Shown in pieces: positions 24,374 to 35,587 of a DNA stretch of 64,000 nt; positions within the stretch are counted from its first letter, which is position 1, and each line of letters opens with the position of its first letter. The notes beneath the pieces are model-generated. The model was given only the letters and a program-made list of their open reading frames with translations, ran no database searches and had not been told where the DNA came from. Source of the DNA: Bigelowiella natans CCMP2755 (Eukaryota; Cercozoa; Chlorarachniophyceae); contig ADNK01000976.1 in the NCBI GenBank assembly GCA_000320545.1, positions 40,626 through 104,625 on the forward strand, in the 5' to 3' direction. The position numbers and the translations under genes were made by a program.

Positions 24374-24777
24374 TTACTACTACCTGAGGAAAATTCATTC
24401 TTTTGGCTTCCCGACTGTCCAGAGGTATTAGACCCAGTCTATGGGACAAGAACTGTGGAACAAAGAAGCAGACGTGAGGATCATGATGATGATAATGATG
24501 ATGATTACCGGAAACTACACTTGCTGTAAGGAAGGCAGTACTAGTGTTACTACTATTACTACTATCACACACCTCATCGTGAAGAACGGTAGTGTTGCTA
24601 AATATTTCCACGAATTCGATTGCCAGAGTAGGTACCTCAGCTATCATAATCCTGGATAGTACACACATTTTGAGAAGTATATATTGACCATGGGAGATGA
24701 GTATTTCACCTGCGCAAGGTATTCGCAGTAGTAAGGTCAGTGCCCTTGAGTTCAAATTTAATATGGCCTTTTTCAAG
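22959..24777 (-). CDS. RPB3: RNA polymerase II subunit RPB3
   Basis: RPB3 pairs with RPB11 to form the alpha-like assembly platform of RNA polymerase II. Minus-strand exons follow the family in order: KFELKGTDLTTANTL, then across a phase-matched intron RIMIAEVPTLAIEFVEI and NTTVLHDE, FLSHRLGLIPLDS, CYCKTGCSKCQVVYEMDV, ENRDVTTRDLQ, GKRQELKFRAIATK, NIGKEHAKWIPVAVATFQI, AAQQKSFAKSCPSK, VFKYVEDRGVTVVDNRKCVY, and the C-terminal DTFIFTVEVPHQPISA ending at TGA 22959. GKEHAKWxPVA and HRLGLIPL are hallmarks of RPB3. A TAG-repeat intron follows the LIPLDS exon. The most N-terminal exon, with the start codon, was not found, and joins around the Cys-rich segment near 23,170-23,290 are unresolved. Confidence 0.9.
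23587..23651. repeat. Compound (CA)n-(TA)n microsatellite
   Basis: About 23 bases of CA pass into about 42 bases of TA, within a presumed intron of the RPB3 gene. Confidence 0.95.
24331..24382. repeat. (CTA)n microsatellite at a 5' splice site
   Basis: About 14 CTA units on the plus strand; on the sense strand of RPB3 they read as TAG repeats beginning at the exon end after the MNFPQ codons, so the donor cag|gtagtag is itself part of the repeat. Confidence 0.9.
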
Positions 24778-25601
24778 CTGAAAGAGTATTATTGCAGCGA
24801 TTTAGTCAGTACCCAATGCTGATGTGAGAGAGATTTACAGCTTTCTACCTCTAAAACATTTATTTTCGGGGATCTCTCCTTGTAATATCTGTATTATTCA
24901 CACAGAAATCAGTCGACCAAACATTAGACACGATTTGGATCCACGTTATTCAGCAGGAAAACAGAAGGGGCCTTGAAGTAAGGGTCTGCGCATCACTCTC
25001 GAGAAGTTTAGATAACCAAACACGTACAGAGCACACGAACGCGAACACAAATACGCCTGCGCACACGCAAAGACACTCCACACCAACAGACACAATGCAC
25101 ACGCAAAAGGGCACTTTCGGGAGGTCATCTTGAGTTGTGGCGAAGACATTACAGATAATCTCGAGAGATCTCGAACAACTGCAATACCGGGGAAGATTCA
25201 TGATACATCCTGGAAATTGCCTAAATTTTTACCATTGCGACAAGCAGTAAATTGGGGCAGAATTCGAATTGGAAAAGTGGCGCCACCACAGCACAAGCAT
25301 CAGCAAAATTGAATCAGGCCAGTATTTATCGAACAATCAACGGGCGGCCTGTCAGAAGGCTTTCTCGATACAAGGTCGCCGTTCAACGACGTAAACTAAT
25401 TTAGGCTGGAATAGACAACATTATAGGGTGAAATTGCGGGAAAATCAGTGAAAAAAATTACAAAAACTTTTTCGTCTATACGCTTTTCTCTAACCTTCCT
25501 TGCTTCCGCCCCCAGAAATGCGGACCGCGTGATGGTGCTCTATTGGTATAGATCCGAGCTGCAGAGGGCGTTCAAGGAGTGAAGTCATCACCCCCTAAAC
25601 T
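24778..25601. promoter_or_regulatory. Divergent spacer, RPB3 to KMT2-like gene
   Basis: About 800 bases between outward-reading genes. It should contain the first RPB3 exon and promoters for both genes. A plus-strand frame at 25,596-25,755 (YGEPEEEDERIKMHPETKYG) overlaps the proposed KMT2 exon 1 in another frame and is not used. Confidence 0.3.
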
Positions 25602-28600
25602 ATGGGGAACCGGAAGAGGAAGAGGACGAGCGAATCAAGATGCATCCGGAAACGAAATACGGAAAGACGGCTCCAGATTGTGGAGCATGTTATTGGCGAA
25701 AGACTTTGCCTCCTTCCTGGGATCCAGAAACTCGAGCCCTCGAATGTTGAGAACCCCTCCTTCACTGTTCCAATACCCCCTATTATATCGGATGGTAAAG
25801 TGGCCTGGACTCTTGAGGATGAACGGGGGGCTCTGCGGCACCGTCTTGCAAAGCAGCGTCAGCTCTTTATCGGTATTCAATAATTTTGTCACTTCAAATT
25901 TGGAGAGATTTACAACAGTATAAAGCTACATTTGATGAGCAGCTGCAACGATTTCAGAGTTCTTTGTGTGAGGGAAAATACTCTCGAGTTATTCGTGTCA
26001 AAATTCTTAAATCAACACTGGCCATACTGTCCAATAACACAGCCGCACTAACTGAGAAGCCTGAACATGTTCGATTAAATTTATACCAGATAAACACCGT
26101 GAGATAGCTCGAAGTGCTATAGAGAAGGGGACTTTCTCAGGATTGAATACATTTTTCGAAATCGAGGACGCCATTGCGAAGAGGGTATAGAAATGCACTT
26201 TGCAGAGTCTGAAATTCTGAGCCTATAACTCACCTCAGAAACAAACGGAGAACGATCAAGAAATGGAATCAGAAACTCCAAAGAAGAAATCTGGTAGCTT
26301 CCTCGACGACGACAACACGTTCAACTTCAAGTTCCTGTGCGGCACTCTGATCCGAATTTGCCTTGACGGTGACGCGGATTGGCGCCGGGCAGTCATAACA
26401 GATTATAAGTAAGTCACAAAAAGTTTATTTGCTTATATTTTCTTTCTCATTATCATACAAGGAACTTCGTGCAAACCTCAATTCTAAGGAAATCTTCAGC
26501 AATAAAACCCACCATCCGTACTTTATTAGCCCTTTGGAGCGAAAGCACCGACTAGAGGTCGAGGATAGAAATGCCAAGGTAATAATGCAGATAAATCATA
26601 ATAGATCGACTATGACCCTCCTTCATGATTTTTTCCCCTCTGGCCAGGAACACTTGATAGCTGGATGGGAAAAGGAGGAGGAAGAGGAGGAAGAGAATAA
26701 CGCTAAAGAGCAGCAGGACGATAAAAAGGGAAAGAAGGAGAACGATAGCAAAGGGAGCGATACAGACAAGACTGAGTCCGACTCTGAGCCAGAGATGACA
26801 ACCCGACGAGGGGCGGACCGAAAGAAAGAGAAAATGGATCCGAAGAAGAAGAAGGAGCTCGAGCACGAGATTCGCTTTGCAGGTGAACTCGGGCGTTGCC
26901 GGCCCAAATGGTACACGCTGTCTGAGTACAACATCCAAGAATCGCTGGGGGTATGCTGGGTGAAGGTTAAAGGCCTACCTCTCTGGCCATCGCAGGTCAC
27001 GCGTGATCACGAGCCTGGGGCGGAGGAGGACACGAGACTTGACCGCGTAATGACGATCTTTCTCGGCAAGAACTCCCACGCCTACCAACACAGGTCAAAG
27101 CTGCTGCGGTGGGAAGAGCGCATGCAAGACAAAAACAAGCGCCGACACAGTCAGCGAGCAGACGCGCAGAACGCGATAAGAATGGGCCAGTCGATGAAAC
27201 TGCTTCACGACGCGCTTGCACAACGCTACAGCAAACAGAGGATCCGTCAGCTGGAAAAACTCCAAAAATCTACCGCCCCCCCTGAAGACTGGGTCGGGAA
27301 GCGCCTTGAGGTTTTCTTTGACGATGTGCGAGACTATTTTCCTGGCACAATTCTCCGGTGGAACCGAGTAGAGAAGAAGCATTTCATCCTCTACGACGAC
27401 GGGGAAAACGAGTGGGCCAATGTTACAGATATGAAGCAACCGCAGGAGATCAGGCTGCTGGACGACGATGTGTTGGACGAAAAAGAGGACGAGTTGGAGA
27501 AGATGAAGGAGGAAGCAAAATCTCTCAGCCATGTGTGCTGGTTTTGTCACTCACGGGTTAGAGGCAGGGACCGAGGAGGTGATGATAATTTGGCGGCAGC
27601 AAACACAAAGACGTCGCCGACGTCACCAACAGCGGTGGAAAGAGGCGTTACAGAGCACAAAGATCACAGGTGCGTGGGCTGTGGGCGAGCGTGCCATGAG
27701 CACTGCATCCAGGCATTCAAGGAGAAGATCCTGCAGGAGCACGACCTTGAGTCTCTCAACCGCTCACTCTCAACGACAGCTGTCAAAATAGATAGTGGTG
27801 CGTTCGGAGGGCCGACACGGCCTTGGTGCGACGATTGTGCAAGCCGCTGCCAGCACTGCAAGATGACAAACAAGAAATCCAAGACGAGTCCCATGCTTGC
27901 CTGTCAGATCTGCCAGCGGCGGTACCATGCCGACTGCCTTGATCCAAAAATCACGTCTGTCCCGCAAGAGGGATGGGTGTGCAACGATTGCATGTGTTGC
28001 CAATGCTGCGGCACGTCGAGAGAGGCTGAGACCAGCCGCTACTTAGGGTTAGTCAAAGCACGCTCAGAGAGCAAAAATGAAGTCCAAAAACCGCAGCCGG
28101 TTCCGAAGCTCAAGCTGTCTTCGGGGAAATCTCGCTCACGAGGCAACTCACGCAGCGCGAAGAAAGGTACCGAAAGTTCATTCACTTGCCTTTTTTCTCC
28201 TCTTATACTCATCCGCCTGTCCGATGCACCTCTCATCACCCACCGTTAGCAAGTAAAGCATGGCTGATGATTGCAATAATACAGGTGGAAAGAGTGGTGG
28301 CAACAGCAGCAGCAGCAGTAGTGGTGGTGGTGGGGCGAAACAAGAAGGTGAGGGGAACGTGCGACTTCCCGAATGGATGCTCTCCACGATATGTCCACCA
28401 TGCACGGACAAGTTTGAGCTTCGCCGCTACTGCCCTGGGTGCACTCTGCCTCTGGAAGACGATGCTACCGCCGAGGAAACGGTCAGCTGCGACACTTGCT
28501 CACGTAGGGTCCATATGAAATGCAGCGGCCTGGAGCCGGCCGCATACGAGTTCTTATTGAAAGCACGAGCAGCCAAGATTGAGTGGGAGGAAGCAGAGGC

Positions 28601-31600
28601 AGCGAGACGGATGGCCCTAGAAAAGAAGAATAATATGCGGGAGGAGGGGACCGACATCGCTGCGGAAAACGACGAGAAGCAGGAGGAGGAGGAAGAGGTG
28701 GATAACGAAAGTGACTCTGATAATGCGAATGAAGCCCGGAAAAAGGCCACCACTCCAACAACTACAACAACTACTACCCCGAGCACCCCGCCCGAAAGCA
28801 AGAAAGCAATCTCACTTCGCTCTAATATGAATATGGCGGCCAGTCGCATGGGCGCTTCCACCATCGCTACCGCGGCCATGAACTTGCGTTACGAGTGCCC
28901 CGAATGCGTTTCACGCAGAGAGTCAAGGTACATGGGCCAGGTGATCGAGCGGCTAATGAGAGAAGACCAACACCGTGTCTTCTACCTGCCTGTTTCGGAC
29001 GTCCACGCTCCCAACTACTCGCGTATCATCAAGACTCCGATGGACTTCAAGACCATTTGCGGGCGGCTGCATAACCTAGTCTACGAGAAAGCCGAGAACC
29101 TGAAGCAGCACGTGAATCTCATCTGGCGAAATGCGCTTGACTACAACCCCTCCGAGAACATGGTGGCCAGGCTTGCGATACGGCTTCAGAAGCTTTCCGT
29201 TGGGCTGTTTGCCAGGCTGGAGCAGCGCCTCCAAAAGGCGAAGGATGAGCAGAAATGGAAAACGGGCCGGGAAGACGATCTCCTCGCCCTCACTGCGGCA
29301 AAGATTCCGATAACAGGAGGCATGGGGCAATCTGAAGAAGAGGAGGGTAAGCAATCTCCCCTTGATAAGAGCGGGGAGGGGGGGGAGGAGGAGGAGGAGA
29401 CGGCGCTTCTGGAGTACCCTTCAAGTGGCGGTACTAGCAACGGCAACATCGGCGAAGATCCCAGGACCATTCTGTCCTCATACCCTCAGAGAGCGTTTGA
29501 GATATCCAAGGGGGCTTTGCAGCGTGGTTTTGCCTATGGCGAGAATGGTCGTCGCAGAGGGCTGGTGAGACGCATATCATACGTCGATGCTTGCTCCGTC
29601 TGTGGATCCATGGGTGACTGGGACAAAATGGCGTTCTGTGTGGACTGCGGGGAGGCCATCCACGTCTACTGCCTCTCGGTTCCTGCCCGACACCGCTGGG
29701 AGAGGGCGGACGTCGAGCACCTTTCTGCTGCTGGTGGTGATGATGCCGACGAGACCACGACCGGGATGCGGCTGCGATGGCAGTGCGACAATTGCGTGAC
29801 GTGCGTCCACTGTGGGGACGGCGGTGACAGAAAGACCGTGGTAGTCTGCCAGGACTGCGGTTCGGTCTCCCACGCCAAGTGCGCAAAGCCACCGGTTGAT
29901 AACCCTGAGTTGCCGTTTCGCTGCGAGAAATGCGTTCGTTGTCGACACTGTGGGTCCAGGGATCCAAACGGGCTGCTGCCTGAGAACAGGTTATTAAAGG
30001 GAAAGGACACAGCGGCTACGCAGCAGCAGCAGCATGGCTGGATGTTCAACTTCACCATGTGCCACCCATGCGGGACTCTTTATCAACAGCGCAAGTACTG
30101 CCCTATCTGCGACGAAATATGGGCGGATGCGACGGGCAAAACCATCGGGAATGACAACAGTTTCGTCCAGTGCGACCGTTGCAAGATGTGGGTTCATACG
30201 CACTGCGACGATATTCTGGACGATGACGCTCTCAACCTGCTCGACGAGGATGTAGACTATTTCTGCCCCGACTGCCGGCGCATGACCATTTCAGCAGCAG
30301 CAGCCACCGCAGCAGCAGCAGCAACTGCGGGCAGGAACGGAGGCGCCAGTGCCGATATGATGATGATGGCGGGGGAAGAAGGGGAAAGAGGCCGACTGAA
30401 GTCAGGCGAGTCGGCGTCCAACAACGAAATGGCGCTGATGCTCAAGACGAATAGGCACCAGTCTCTATCGATTGCTCCTACACTCATCAAAAACTATCTG
30501 TATTACCGGCAGCGCATGCTCCAGATCCTAAGGATGCGCTTCAATATCCACGACAACACCAGCTCTGATGACAAGAAGTTTTTCGCGCGCATGCGGCAAG
30601 AGATCACGCGTATTCAGTGTATCCGGAAGCGACGCCGCCGCAAATTGCTCTTGCATAAGCGGCGACGGGCCGTCCTGGATGAAGCTGGGTTCCATGATAT
30701 GGAAGGCAAGGTGTTGGGAGGGGAAGGCAGCAAAACAAAGATCAGGAAAGTCTACCCCGAGAGGCGCTATTCGACAGAGCAAAAGCGGCTGCGGAACCTC
30801 TTTCCAGCACTATTGAAGAAAGAGGCTCCGAAGCCGTCGCCACAGCAAAAGAAGGCCAAAAAGACAGAAAAATCGGTGAATCCACAGGATCTTGCTCCTC
30901 GCACAAATACATCGCTGCGGCAGCGATTGCGGCTGCTGGAACAAAAGTACATGGAAATGGATGGGCGAGGGGAAGTGCAAGTGCAGCAGATCAAACAATC
31001 CATGATCCGCAAATATCGTGAGTGGACTAGCATGCGAATAGTCACAGAAGAGGAGAAGCAGCGCCTTGTTTCTTCGACCAAAACCGAGATCGAGCGATTA
31101 CAGGAGATCAACGCGCACCAAAAATCGCAATATCTCCTCGAGATCGAGAAAGTCCAACGTCAGATCACTGCGTTTACAGAGGCAGAAGGAAAGCGTGTGC
31201 GGGATCTAAAGGCCAAGATTGCGGCCGAGGAAAAGGCTAAGAACGACATCAGAATCCAGCAGCAGAAGCAGAAGCAGCTTCTAGCCTCACAGGATGCAGC
31301 CCCGCAGAAAGAAACGATGAATCCCAAAGAGGCGGCCGGGTTAAACAGAAATAAAGAGGCGATGAGTTCCGAAGGGAAGGCGGCCGAATTAAAGCAGAAG
31401 GAGCAAGAGGAGAGGGAGAAAAGCTGCGAAAACCCTACTACCACCGCAGCAGTAGTACATGTTAAGACTGAGAAGACGAAGGCTGACGACATGGATGTTG
31501 ATGCTACCGTTGACCAAAACAAAGATAAAACCATCGGTGTCATCGATAAGAAGGAGGAGGCTGGTAAGGAGGTGCGAAAAGATGGACAAGCTGCTGCTGC

Positions 31601-32436
31601 TGCTGCTGTCGGTGAATCAAAGAGCGATGGTCAGCATGCAACTACAGACGTGAAGGGTGACGAAAAGATGGCGGTGGTAGTGGACGATGATAGAAAGGAC
31701 AAAGAGCAACAGGAGAAAGAGGCCTTGAAGCTGCGCCGCTCCTCCGTGAAAAACCCAGCCATCATGCCAGAACCGACGACGACGAAGACAACATCGACGA
31801 AGGCAACGGCAACGAAGACCCGGCATGAGGAAGTAAAAGAAGAAGCTGGTATGGACCATCAAGGTAGCAGGTCTTCGCCAGGCAGCACCTTTCTACATCT
31901 CAGCCCCTGCATGCTGTGTGGGAAGGATTCGGGGTTCTTGCCGTCCTCCTCGCAGTCGTCGCGCTACTGCTCACAGCAGCAGCAGCAGCAGCAACAACAA
32001 CAACAACAACATTTGCCGTCTCCTTCGTCGTCCATCGTTGCAAGGGAGGGTAGGTTCTTGCCGGTGATATCTAAGAGTCACGTGCTTCTAGGCTATGTTC
32101 ATAGCAATTGTGCCCTTTGGTCAATGGGGGTGGTTAAACAAGAAGACCGACTTGGCAACACTCTCCTCCGCAATGTGCACAATGTCGTCCAACGCGCCGC
32201 CAAAACCCGGTGCAGCGTTTGCAGGGAGCCTGGGGCCAGCCTTAAATGCGCCGAGAAGGATTGCGACAAGGCGTACCATTTTGGCTGCATGTTCTGCCCC
32301 TCGGCCAAGACGAAACCGATATTCTTGAATGACGGGCGGGTAAGCCATCACATATCACATCGAGGAGGAGTGCAAGGAATGCTATGAGATATTAATCCAT
32401 TGCCACAACGCCCAGACTCATCACATTCACCATCAC

Positions 32437-32469
<33 letters not shown>

Positions 32470-34541
32470 TGCCACCATCATCACCATCCGCAATACATTC
32501 GTGCTGCAAATGCATGCGCATCCCCCTTTTTTCTAATGCGTCGTCATCGTCGTCGTCGTCCCCCTCCTCCTCTCTCTCTCTCTTGCTGATCTTTCCACAG
32601 GTATTCTGCCCGGACCATATTCGAAAGGCAAACAGCAAGATGGTTCTTCGTGATGGCCCCTCTGAGAACTCGACTGAGCGAAGGCTGCTTGTCGAAGTGA
32701 TCGCAGAGCCTTCTTCCCTCTCTGACGGCGGCAAGGACGTGGCGGTTTCGTCTTCGGATGCTCTATCCGTCGCTGAAGAAAGCGCAAGGAGCACTGAGAA
32801 TCGTGACGATCAAGACCGGCTCGACGATCTTCAATTAGGGTCAATTGCAGCAGAAGAGTTGCTTGATAGGTCCAGGTCAAGATGGCAACACGCATCATCG
32901 TCGTCGCCCCAGCAGGAAGTGAAGGACGAGGAGGATGAAAAAGAAGGCTTGCCGATTAAGCCCTCCAAACGCGTCTGGACGCGTGTAGGTACGCTATGTG
33001 TACACCGCCTGGGAGCCATCGAGCACAGAAACCCTCACTTTCACTCCAAGCACTTCATTTTCCCCAGCGGGTTCAAAAGTACAAGGATTTGGTGGGATGT
33101 CTATCGCCCCGGCCACCGTGCGGTCTACGAATGCGAAGTTGTTTATGAGCGCCATAGAGAGTGGCCTTCCTTTCGGATTTTGGGGCCTAAGCAGCAGTCG
33201 ACGACAGGCAACAACGACAACAACAACAACAACAGTAACAGGTTGATAATATCTGAGTGTACTGCGTTGAAGGCGTGGCGAGAGCTAGCGGCTCTAGCCA
33301 AAAGCCATTTGGTAGGTCGTAAGACCTCATTACGTGGAAAGGGGGAGGGGCGAGAAGAGGAGGACGGAGGAGGGGGAGGAGCAGGAGGAGGAGGAGGAGG
33401 ATCGATACATCGGGAAAAAGATGGCGGTGGTGGTGGTGATGATAAGGATGATGATGATGATGATGATAACGATGATGATGCTGATGACGATGAGGACTTC
33501 CTACTCGGGCATGGTCGAGGGCCATTTGGATTGTCCGGGGCACAGTTCTTTGGCTTCGGTCAGCCAGAAATAGTGCGGAAGATCGAGCATCTTCACGGGG
33601 CGCATCGCTGCTTGGACTACGTCTTCCTGTACCGCACAGACGAGGAAATAGCTGCTCTCCGGGCCCAGGACGACGAAGTGTTCGATCCCCGCTGGGTTAC
33701 GGATCGTAAGAACCCATTTGGCATCTCACTGCATAGGAGGAAGAGGAAGATGATGAGGAATATCAAGGCCCTCGAAGCAGCGCTTGGGGAAAAAGAAGAA
33801 GGAGATGATGATGATGAAGAAGAAAAGGAAGACGAGACTGGAGAGGGGGCTGAAAGGCTTAGCCGTGCATCGTCCACGGCAACTAACCACTCCATCGATC
33901 CGCCTCCTCATACTGCGCTAAGTTACTGCGCGCGCGCTACTCCATGTGAGATGACGGCAGCGAAAACCACCCCACTCGACTTCCGTGAGCTGTTTACCAA
34001 GAGCTTTGGCCGTCGCCTGAAAGGAGAAGCATCCAAGCTCAACTTCGAGCTCCGGTACCCGGAGGACCTAAATCTAGAGATGAAGAAGCGCTACAAACGC
34101 CTGAAACGCCGCCGCGACAAGTGCGTCGTGATGCCGAGCCAGATCCACGCATGGGGGTTGTTCGCTACTGAGCACATCGGACGCCACGAAATGGTTATCG
34201 AGTACCTCGGAGAGCTGATCAGGCAGAGCGTTGCAGACGTCCGTGAGAAGAAGTACGATGCAGAAGGCATCGGGTCATGCTACATGTTCAAGCTTGATGA
34301 GGACTATGTCGTAGACTCAACGTCGCGAGGAAACATCTCCAGATTCATCAACCACTCATGCGACCCCAACTGCTATACGGAAGTCGTCAGCAGTGGGGGG
34401 GCAAATAAAATCGTTGTGCTTGCAAAACGAGACATCTACAAGGGGGAGGAGATAACCTACGACTACAAGTTTCAGTCGGAAAAGGGGGAAGGAATTCTCT
34501 GCTACTGTGGGGCAGCCAACTGCGCTGGCCGTCTGAATTAA
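25602..34541 (+). CDS. KMT2/trithorax-type histone lysine methyltransferase
   Basis: Predicted histone H3 lysine 4 methyltransferase in the nucleus. Exons 25602-25872, 25926-26098, 26239-26408, 26500-28166, 28285-32339 and 32601-34541 join in phase (8,277 nt, about 2,758 residues; a 70-base in-frame intron near 26,578 may be removed too). Order of domains: Tudor-like ends (LIRICLDGDADWRRAVITDY); PWWP (VCWVKVKGLPLWPSQV, ~26,950); Tudor/Agenet (VEVFFDD-like region LEVFFDDVRDYFPGTI, ~27,300); PHD fingers (~27,530-28,020 and 28,390-28,530); bromodomain (~28,930-29,240, LPVSDVHAPNYSRIIKTPMD); three more PHD fingers (~29,590-30,280); a coiled, Gln/Lys-rich linker; extended PHD (~31,905-32,640); FYRN (~32,975-33,190); FYRC (~33,515-33,660); SET (RFINHSCDPNCYTEV, GEEITYDYKF) and post-SET CYCGAANCAGRLN. 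All core SET motifs are intact. Exons 1-3 are less certain than the rest. Confidence 0.93.
31972..32012 (+). repeat. In-frame polyglutamine CAG/CAA tract
   Basis: A run of CAG and CAA codons (about 12 Gln) lies between the first cysteines of the extended PHD and its His part in the KMT2-like protein. Other in-frame runs in this gene encode Ser/Gly (28,300-28,335), Thr (28,745-28,785) and Asp (33,430-33,500). Confidence 0.9.
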
Positions 34542-34628
34542 TTTCCATATTGTTATTGCACGGAAAACGGTGGGGCGGCGGTTATTCGCAACGAATACTG
34601 ACATATTGTGCGTGTAGGGATATCGCTA

Positions 34629-34681
<53 letters not shown>

Positions 34682-35587
34682 TCCTCTGCGCGGTATGCGC
34701 ACGTAAAAACTTCAGAAAAGAGAAGCCTTCGACATTAAATATGAGAAGGCTCTTTTAAGGCTTTTGCGATATTCTCAATCTCAATCCCAGCTCCACGCAC
34801 GAAGTTCTTAAATCGATCTGGTGACAGTGTTATTGAAGTTAGCCAAATGTGAATATCAAGCAGGTGCACGAATCGATAACTGTTAACTACACACTTAAGT
34901 CCTAATGGTGTTCTTTCTGAATAGAGCCACATTTAAGTGCATATTCCATTCGCGCCGTCGCAAGTCTAGCACCATTGCACGTCCATGCATGAAGTACAAA
35001 GTGTTAGCCTGCACACTGTATCATAAGCTATCGAAGGCCATTGCACGCTGCGCGGTGTGCATACGGCGGTACGTACGTCTGTGTACGTGTATACATTTGT
35101 GCATCCTTGCATGGCGGCACAAAACATAGCATGGAGAGCATACACACACTATAACACACAAACACACAGAGAGAGAGAGAGAGATGAAGAGAGAGCACAG
35201 CGCAACATCTCTGGCACTCTAGCTGGCACGGGACCTGCTGTTCACTTTCGTTTGTCCGGTCAGTGGTGTCGCGCGCGCGCCACGCTCTGGACGCTAGCTA
35301 GCTAGCACGACACATGGCTGCATGCGGAGCCAAAGCTGTGTCGCGTGCTGTGTGAGTGTGTGAGGCGCACTACAAGTTTGTTCCACACGTTCCACGTAAG
35401 TGCTAGTCTAGTGGTCTTTGACAGCGATGCCGGCGGCAACAAACGCACAGATGGAGCATCATGCGGCGGATCTGTGTTTCTAGGTTTGTTGAAAGTGAAA
35501 CCATGCGTCTGCAACATGCGGCACGCACATTGGACAGTGAAATGGCCACGCCCATCTACTAGTCACTCACTTGTGTGTCATGCAAAT
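34542..35587. other. Convergent spacer with (TA)n and island E
   Basis: Spacer between the 3' ends of the KMT2-like and kinesin genes. It has a TA run at 34,631-34,679, then an island from about 34,960 to 35,580 rich in TGCA, CTAG, ACGT and GCGC words (acgctagctagctagcacg near 35,290). A GA run occurs near 35,170. No gene seen. Confidence 0.55.

Noticed and set aside
28427-34604. Many antisense frames across the KMT2-like gene
   Set aside because: Shadows of GC-rich, low-complexity coding sequence; none shows a domain.
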